Part shown: positions 58,719 to 64,000 of the stretch, in pieces
How the letters are laid out: each line of letters opens with the position of its first letter
How positions within the stretch are numbered: the stretch's first letter is position 1
Assembly (NCBI RefSeq): GCF_002931555.1
Contig: NZ_PSTZ01000007.1
Span: 868,001-932,000, forward strand
DNA from: Pseudoclavibacter sp. RFBB5
GTDB taxonomy: Bacteria; Actinomycetota; Actinomycetes; Actinomycetales; Microbacteriaceae
DNA: 64,000 nt
Direction: 5' to 3'
The notes under the pieces: generated by a model
The model's input: only the letters and a program-made list of their open reading frames with translations
Database searches by the model: none
What the model was told of the DNA's origin: nothing
Position numbers and translations under genes: made by a program

Positions 58719-60053
58719 TCAGAGAAGCTGGAAGCCGCGGTTCTCCGGGTAGTGCCGCTCCGGCTCCCCCGTGTACAGCTGCTGCGGGCGACCGATCTTC
58801 GTCTTGGCGTCGGCGTTGGCCTCACGCCAGTGCGCGAGCCAGCCGGGCAGCCGGCCGATGGCGAAGAGCACCGTGAACATGCGCGTGGGGAACCCCATGG
58901 CCTTGTAGATGAGGCCCGTGTAGAAGTCGACGTTCGGGTAGAGGCTGCGCTCCTTGAAGTAGTCGTCGTTGAGCGCGACCTGCTCGAGCTGCGTGGCGAG
59001 CTCCAGGAGCGGGTCGTTGACGCCGAGGGCGGCGAGCACCTCGTCGGCGGACTCCTTGACGAGCTTCGCGCGCGGGTCGTAGCTCTTGTAGACGCGGTGC
59101 CCGAAGCCCATGAGGCGGACGCCGTCTTCCTTGTTCTTCACGCGCTCGACGAAGCGGTCGACGCCCTCGCCCGATTCCTGGATCTGCGCGAGCATCTTCA
59201 GGACTGCCTCGTTCGCGCCACCGTGCAGCGGGCCGTTGAGCGCGCTGATGCCGGCTGAGATCGAAGAGTACATGTTCGCCTCGGTCGACCCGACGAGGCG
59301 GACCGTCGACGTCGACGCGTTCTGCTCGTGGTCGGCGTGCAGGATGAGGAGGCGCTCGAGCGCCTTCGAGAGCACTGGGTTGACCTCATACGGCTCGGCG
59401 AGGTTGCCGAAGTTGAGCTTGAGGAAGTTGTCGACGAAGTCGAGCGAGTTGTCCGGGTACAGGAAGGCCTGGCCGATGCTCTTCTTGTGCGCATAGGCGG
59501 CGATGACCGGGATCTTCGCGAGGAGGCGGATGGTCGACTGCTCGACCATCTCGGGGTTGTGGACGTCGAGCGAGTCCTCGTAGTAGGTCGAGAGCGCGTT
59601 GACCGCGCTGGAGAGCACCGACATGGGGTGAGCGTGCGGCGGCAGTGCCGTGAAGAAGCGCTTGAGGTCCTCGTGCAGGAGGGTGTGATGACGGATGCGA
59701 TCCGTGAAGCTCTCGTACTCGGACTCGGTGGGGAGCTGACCGTAGAGGAGCAGGTAGGCGACTTCGAGGAAGCTCGACTTGGAGGCGAGCTCCTCGATCG
59801 GATAGCCGCGGTAACGCAGGATGCCGTTGGCACCATCGATGTACGTGATGGCGGACTTGGTCGACGACGTGTTGACGAAGCCCTGGTCGAGCGTCGTGTA
59901 TCCCGTCTGCTTCATGAACGTCGAGATGTCGACCGCGTCAGCGCCTTCGGTGGCGCGCAGGACTGGGAACTCCGCGGTCCTGTCGCCGATCCTGAAGGTG
60001 GCCGAGTCCGCCTCGTGCTGGTGGGCCTCAGCCTGCTTGTGCTGTTCAGTCAC
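58719..60053 (-). CDS. gltA: citrate synthase (type II)
   Basis: 444 aa. Condenses acetyl-CoA and oxaloacetate at the entry of the TCA cycle. Catalytic residues lie in NGPLHGGANEAV (His), GFGHRVYKSYDPRA (His) and NVDFYTGLIYKAMG (Asp). The N-terminal beta-rich domain RIGDRTAEFPVLRAT marks the type II form. GTG start with a perfect gaggagg upstream. Transcribed from its own 130-nt upstream region; a TAGGCT occurs at 60118-60123. Confidence 0.97.
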   Translation of the reverse strand: MTEQHKQAEAHQHEADSATFRIGDRTAEFPVLRATEGADAVDISTFMKQTGYTTLDQGFVNTSSTKSAITYIDGANGILRYRGYPIEELASKSSFLEVAYLLLYGQLPTESEYESFTDRIRHHTLLHEDLKRFFTALPPHAHPMSVLSSAVNALSTYYEDSLDVHNPEMVEQSTIRLLAKIPVIAAYAHKKSIGQAFLYPDNSLDFVDNFLKLNFGNLAEPYEVNPVLSKALERLLILHADHEQNASTSTVRLVGSTEANMYSSISAGISALNGPLHGGANEAVLKMLAQIQESGEGVDRFVERVKNKEDGVRLMGFGHRVYKSYDPRAKLVKESADEVLAALGVNDPLLELATQLEQVALNDDYFKERSLYPNVDFYTGLIYKAMGFPTRMFTVLFAIGRLPGWLAHWREANADAKTKIGRPQQLYTGEPERHYPENRGFQLL

Positions 60054-60183
60054 AGATCCTCCTCGAGCGAGTGGGGGATGCTCCCCGGCGAGCACGCAGA
60101 ACGCGCAGTGTCCTCATAGCCTAATCGGTCGACAAGGTGACTATGCGAATCCACAATGAAACCCGCGATGTGCTGTCTGTTGT

Positions 60184-61314
60184 CTACTGCGCGTGTACCG
60201 ATTGGTCAGCATTGGCCGCAATCAGGCGCCGAGCGGCCTCAGCGATCTGCGCATCGGTGGCCGTGAGTGAGATGCGGACGTACCGGGCTCCGGCGTCGCC
60301 GTAGAAGACGCCCGGCCCGCCGATGATGCCCAGATCGGCGAGCGCGCCGATCGTGGTCCACGAGTCATGTCCTGTCGTGCCCCAGAGGTAGAGCCCCGCC
60401 TCGCTGTGCTCGATGCGCAGCCCCCAGGACTGCAGGGCCGGCAGCAGCACCTCGCGGCGTCGGCGGTAGCGGTGGTACTGCTCCCTGGCGTGCTCGTCAT
60501 CGCCGAGCGCCGTCGCGACCGCCGCCTGCACAGGAGCCGGCACGATGAGGCCGGCATGCTTGCGCGCGACGAGGAGTCTCTCGATCAGCGAGGCATCACC
60601 AGCGATGTACGCCGCTCGGTATCCGGCGAGGTTCGAGCGCTTCGACAGCGAGGAGCAGGCGAGGATGTTCGTCAGGTCACCACCGGTGACCCGATCGTCG
60701 AGGATGCTCGGGATGCGCTCCCCCGACCATTCACCCCAGCCGAGTTCGGCGTAGCACTCGTCGTTCACGATGATGGCACCCAGCTCCCGCGCACGTTCGA
60801 CCGCGGCCCCGAGCTCGTCGACGCCGAGGACGCGTCCGTCCGGATTGCCGGGGCTGTTCAGCCAGATGAGCTTCGTCGACGCGGGCCAGGAAGCCGGGTC
60901 GTCCCCTGAGAACCCCACCGCCCCAGCGAAGACGGCGCCGATCTCGTACGTGGGGTAGGCGCGTGCCGGGTAGACGACGGTGTCGCCTGCACCGAGGCGC
61001 AGGAAGAACGCCGCCGTGGCGACGAACTCCTTCGAGCCCACCGTGAGCATCGTGTTCGCTCGCCCGAGCCCCGTGACACCCCGGCTCCTGGCGAACCACT
61101 CGACCACTGCATCCCGCGCCTCAGGGGTGCCGATGGTCGTCGGGTAGGAGTGCGCGTCGGCGTGCTCGCGCAGCGCCGTCCGCACGATCTCGGGAGTCGG
61201 GTCGACCGGCGAGCCGATCGACAGGTCCACGGCGCCGTCAGGATGCGACTTCGCTCGTTCGACGTACGGCGCGAGGTTGTCCCACGGATAGTCGGGAAGC
61301 TCACCCAGCGTCAC
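60184..61314 (-). CDS. dapC: succinyldiaminopimelate transaminase
   Basis: 376 aa, class I/II aminotransferase. N-succinyl-2-amino-6-ketopimelate to N-succinyl-LL-DAP using glutamate. N-terminal [16 protein letters not shown] and [12 protein letters not shown] are typical of actinobacterial DapC; N-S-P-G-N-P-D-G and the PLP lysine K225 ([13 protein letters not shown]) follow. GTG overlaps the ferredoxin stop (GTGA); the fdxA-dapC pairing is conserved in actinobacteria. Confidence 0.94.
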   Translation of the reverse strand: MTLGELPDYPWDNLAPYVERAKSHPDGAVDLSIGSPVDPTPEIVRTALREHADAHSYPTTIGTPEARDAVVEWFARSRGVTGLGRANTMLTVGSKEFVATAAFFLRLGAGDTVVYPARAYPTYEIGAVFAGAVGFSGDDPASWPASTKLIWLNSPGNPDGRVLGVDELGAAVERARELGAIIVNDECYAELGWGEWSGERIPSILDDRVTGGDLTNILACSSLSKRSNLAGYRAAYIAGDASLIERLLVARKHAGLIVPAPVQAAVATALGDDEHAREQYHRYRRRREVLLPALQSWGLRIEHSEAGLYLWGTTGHDSWTTIGALADLGIIGGPGVFYGDAGARYVRISLTATDAQIAEAARRLIAANADQSVHAQ

Positions 61315-61637
61315 GCGCCGTCCCCCTGGGGGTCGAGCGCCGCGATGAGGGGGTGGTCGTGATGGATGACGCCCACCTTGGCCGCGCCTCCCGGGGAGCC
61401 GATCTCGCTGAAGAAGTCGACGTTCGCGGTGTAGTACTCGCTCCACTCGTCGGGCAGGTCATCTTCGTAGTAGATGGCCTCGACGGGGCACACGGGCTCA
61501 CAGGCCCCGCAGTCGACGCATTCGTCCGGATGGATGTAGAGCATCCGGTCGCCCTCGTAGATGCAGTCGACGGGGCACTCGTCGATGCAGGCCCGGTCTT
61601 TCACGTCGACACAGGGAAGGGCGATGACGTAGGTCAC
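61311..61637 (-). CDS. fdxA: 7Fe ferredoxin ([3Fe-4S][4Fe-4S])
   Basis: 108 aa. Cysteine pattern [20 protein letters not shown] and [12 protein letters not shown] matches actinobacterial 7Fe ferredoxins; [11 protein letters not shown] carries the 3Fe site (C-x2-E-C variant) and the second motif the 4Fe site. Transfers electrons in the cytoplasm. GTG start overlaps the stop of the upstream membrane protein gene by 4 bp; ggagg 10 nt upstream. Confidence 0.95.
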   Translation of the reverse strand: MTYVIALPCVDVKDRACIDECPVDCIYEGDRMLYIHPDECVDCGACEPVCPVEAIYYEDDLPDEWSEYYTANVDFFSEIGSPGGAAKVGVIHHDHPLIAALDPQGDGA

Positions 61638-62104
61638 TTGGGTGACTCCTCCAAGTTCGTGGGCGATCTCCCATCGTACTCGTCGCGGACGGGCGTCGTT
61701 CGCGCCCGACGGCTCGGGAGCTGCGGCCAGAATGCGCAGGCCGCCGCGATGAGCGATGCGAGCGCCAGCCACGCGAGGCCGAATGCGTCCCCGACGACGA
61801 CGACGCTGGACCCGGGGTTCCAGAGTCCGAGGGCGCCGACCGCCGCGACGATGCCGGCCGCGAAGCCCGTGGTCATCCACCGGTCGACGAGGTACATGCG
61901 GAGGCCGATGCCGAGGCACAGGATGCAGGCGAGTCCGAGCACGATACCGACCCAGAGCGTGGTGTCGAAGAGCTCGACGCGACCGCGGTGCAGGAACGTC
62001 GTGACCGTGCCGACGATGAGGCCGAAAAGCGCGTAGAGCAGCGCCCCGAGGATTCGCTCCCCGGTTCGCTGCTCTCCGGCAGGCTGTTCGATGACTTCCG
62101 TCAT
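61634..62104 (-). CDS. small four-helix membrane protein (DUF6113-like)
   Basis: 156 aa. Four hydrophobic helices (about 19-39, 47-67, 76-97 and 104-127) with a polar N-terminus and a charged C-terminal tail. Position between typA and fdxA and overall shape match the actinobacterial DUF6113 family; function unknown. ttaagg just before the ATG can act as ribosome binding site. Confidence 0.78.
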   Translation of the reverse strand: MTEVIEQPAGEQRTGERILGALLYALFGLIVGTVTTFLHRGRVELFDTTLWVGIVLGLACILCLGIGLRMYLVDRWMTTGFAAGIVAAVGALGLWNPGSSVVVVGDAFGLAWLALASLIAAACAFWPQLPSRRARTTPVRDEYDGRSPTNLEESPK

Positions 62105-62149
62105 ACGACCTTAATCTTCACTGCGAACCGTGCGAGTTCGCACGTTCGA

Positions 62150-64000
62150 CTACTGCTTCTTGGCGCGCGACGTGGCACGTGCACGTGCGTTGCCGTCGAG
62201 GAGCAGCTTGCGGATGCGGATCTTCTCGGGCGTGACCTCGACGCACTCGTCTTCGCGAGCGAACTCGAGGCACTCCTCGAGCGTGAGCTGGCGCGACGGG
62301 GTCATCGACTCGAACGTGTCCGCGTTGGCGGAACGCATGTTCGTGAGCTTCTTCTCCTTGGTCACGTTGACGTCCATGTCGTCGGCGCGCGAGTTCTCGC
62401 CGATGACCATGCCCTCGTAGACCTCTTCGGTCGGCTGCACGAAGAACGACATGCGCTCCTGCAGGGCGATCATCGCGAACGGCGTCGCCACTCCGGCGCG
62501 GTCGGCGACGATCGAGCCCGACGTGCGGGTCGTGATCGGGCCGGCCCATGGCTCGTAGCCGTGCGAGATGGCGTTGGCGATACCGGTGCCGCGTGTGCTG
62601 GTCATGAACTCGCTGCGGAAGCCGATGAGGCCACGCGACGGGATGACGAACTCCATGCGCACCCAGCCGGTGCCGTGGTTCGACATGGACTCCATGCGGC
62701 CCTTGCGCGCGGCGAGGAGCTGCGTGATGGCACCGAGGTGCTCCTCTGGCGAGTCGATCGTGAGGTGCTCGTACGGCTCGTGCGTCTTGCCGTCGACGAT
62801 CTTCGTGACGACCTGCGGCTTGCCGGCGGTCAGCTCGAAGCCTTCGCGACGCATGTTCTCGATGAGGACGGAGAGCGCGAGCTCGCCACGGCCCTGGACT
62901 TCCCAGGCGTCCGGGCGGCCGATGTCGAGGACACGGATCGAGACGTTGCCGATGAGCTCGCGGTCGAGACGGTCCTTGACCATGCGCGAGGTGAGCTTGT
63001 GGCCCTTGACCTTGCCCATGATGGGCGAGGTGTTCGTGCCGATCGTCATCGAGATGGCCGGCTCGTCGACCGTGATGCCGGGGAGCGGGCGGATGTCCTC
63101 GGGGTCGGCGATCGTCTCGCCGATCATGATCTCGGGGATGCCGGCGACGGCGACGATGTCACCGGGGCCCGCGGAGTCGGTGGGGACGCGGTCGAGCGCC
63201 TTCGTCTCGAGCAGCTCCGTGATGCGCACGTTGTGCACCGAGCCGTCGTTCTTGACCCAGGCCACGTTCTGGCCCTTCTTGAGCGTGCCGTTGAAGACGC
63301 GCAGCAGAGCGAGACGCCCGAGGAACGGCGAGCTGTCCAGGTTCGTCACGTGCGCCTGCAGCGGCGCCTCCGGGTCGAAGGCGGGCGGCTGGATGTGCTT
63401 GAGGATCGTCTCGAAGAGGGGCTCGAGGTCGTCGTTGTCCGGCAGCTCGCCGTCAGCGGGCTGGTTGTGCGAAGCGGCACCGGCACGCCCGGAGGCGTAG
63501 AGGACGGGCAGGTCGAGCAGCGCGTCGATGTCGAGATCCGGTGCCTCGTCGGCCATGTCGGAGGCGAGGCCGAGAAGCAGGTCCTGGCTCTCGGCGACGA
63601 CCTCGTCGATGCGGGCATCGGGACGGTCGGTCTTGTTGACGCAGAGGATGACGGGCAGGTTCGCGGCGAGCGCCTTGCGGAGCACGAAGCGAGTCTGCGG
63701 GAGGGGACCCTCGGACGCGTCGACGAGCAGGACGACGCCGTCGACCATCGACAGGCCGCGCTCGACCTCACCGCCGAAGTCGGCGTGGCCGGGGGTGTCG
63801 ATCACGTTGATCGTGATCGGGCCATCCGTGGCGTGCTTCCCCTTGTACGAGATCGCCGTGTTCTTGGCGAGGATGGTGATGCCCTTTTCACGCTCGAGGT
63901 CGTTCGAGTCCATGACTCGGGCCTCGGTCGAGTTGCTGTCGTGCTCGCCAAACGAGCCCGTCTGCTTCAGCATGGCGTCGACGAGGGTCGTCTTGCCGTG
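62150..64000 (-). CDS. typA: ribosome-associated GTPase TypA/BipA (N-terminus beyond the window)
   Basis: 616 codons visible; only the first residues of the P-loop are missing (the frame enters as HGKTTLVDAML). G2/G3 regions REKGITI and DTPGHADFGGEVERGL, G4 NKTDRPDA, EF-Tu-like domain II, EF-G-like domains III and V, and a TypA-specific C-terminal domain ending in RARATSRAKKQ. Binds the ribosome under stress and cold. First of typA-(DUF6113)-fdxA-dapC on the minus strand. Confidence 0.97.
   Translation of the reverse strand, partial: HGKTTLVDAMLKQTGSFGEHDSNSTEARVMDSNDLEREKGITILAKNTAISYKGKHATDGPITINVIDTPGHADFGGEVERGLSMVDGVVLLVDASEGPLPQTRFVLRKALAANLPVILCVNKTDRPDARIDEVVAESQDLLLGLASDMADEAPDLDIDALLDLPVLYASGRAGAASHNQPADGELPDNDDLEPLFETILKHIQPPAFDPEAPLQAHVTNLDSSPFLGRLALLRVFNGTLKKGQNVAWVKNDGSVHNVRITELLETKALDRVPTDSAGPGDIVAVAGIPEIMIGETIADPEDIRPLPGITVDEPAISMTIGTNTSPIMGKVKGHKLTSRMVKDRLDRELIGNVSIRVLDIGRPDAWEVQGRGELALSVLIENMRREGFELTAGKPQVVTKIVDGKTHEPYEHLTIDSPEEHLGAITQLLAARKGRMESMSNHGTGWVRMEFVIPSRGLIGFRSEFMTSTRGTGIANAISHGYEPWAGPITTRTSGSIVADRAGVATPFAMIALQERMSFFVQPTEEVYEGMVIGENSRADDMDVNVTKEKKLTNMRSANADTFESMTPSRQLTLEECLEFAREDECVEVTPEKIRIRKLLLDGNARARATSRAKKQ

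Noticed and set aside
1-64000. Mobile elements, prophage, restriction or other defence islands
   Set aside because: No transposase, integrase, phage structural or defence gene and no composition break seen.

Overview
The window is high-GC DNA carrying a typical actinobacterial gene set: DUF3039, DUF3107, DUF3117, DUF6504, UPF0182, an AdnA/AdnB-type helicase-nuclease pair and a YlbL-type PDZ/Lon-like protease. Together with the soluble MgtE-N/CBS plus DUF1003 plus Mrp block, this fits Microbacteriaceae best; that placement is inference from family content, and I cannot name a genus. I see no insertion sequence, prophage, CRISPR array or plasmid gene. It reads as core chromosome, densely packed, with many 4-bp ATGA/GTGA overlaps and several antisense overlaps between convergent genes.

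Layout. 1-9900: 5' part of glutamate racemase (murI), nicotinate phosphoribosyltransferase, DUF3039, an ABC-2 type exporter pair, an EcsC-family protein, an HtrA-like membrane protease, an aminotransferase, a nitrilase and an acidic-tailed small protein. 9900-15200: a long inverted repeat, a GNAT-AAA+ fusion translationally coupled to an aromatic/histidinol-phosphate aminotransferase, an SRAP/HMCES protein, and a GntR regulator with an enolase-superfamily sugar-acid dehydratase. 15270-19030: a DUF6504-dnaE2 operon behind a good promoter with a perfect LexA (SOS) palindrome. 18947-23210: a GNAT acetyltransferase, an OmpR-type two-component system, DUF817 and an initiator tRNA-fMet with its own promoter and terminator.

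23600-44200: an old actinobacterial block: UPF0182, PDZ/Lon-like protease, DUF2342-type putative metalloprotease, ThiF-like protein, UvrD2-type helicase, NudC, a kinase-fold protein without its catalytic aspartates, adnB/adnA, DUF3107, a ferritin-like protein and a DEAD-box RNA helicase. 44300-54300: PHP phosphoesterase, EEP-family membrane protein, aminopeptidase P, a general-stress-like protein, MgtE-N/CBS + DUF1003 + Mrp, TatB, an O-methyltransferase, DUF3117 and superoxide dismutase. 54300-64000: a lipoprotein, a PIG-V-like mannosyltransferase, the diaminopimelate genes dapE, dapD and dapC interleaved with citrate synthase, a 7Fe ferredoxin, a small membrane protein and the 5'-truncated typA.

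Two themes run through the window. First, about twenty genes have a TANNNT-like -10 hexamer almost exactly 6 nt before the start codon, the signature of leaderless transcription; this also settles several start codons. Second, genome maintenance is prominent (dnaE2 with SOS box, SRAP, UvrD2, AdnAB). Several proteins keep their fold but have lost hallmark residues: the phosphotransferase-like protein (both catalytic Asp), NudC (zinc-ribbon Cys) and Mrp (CxxC).
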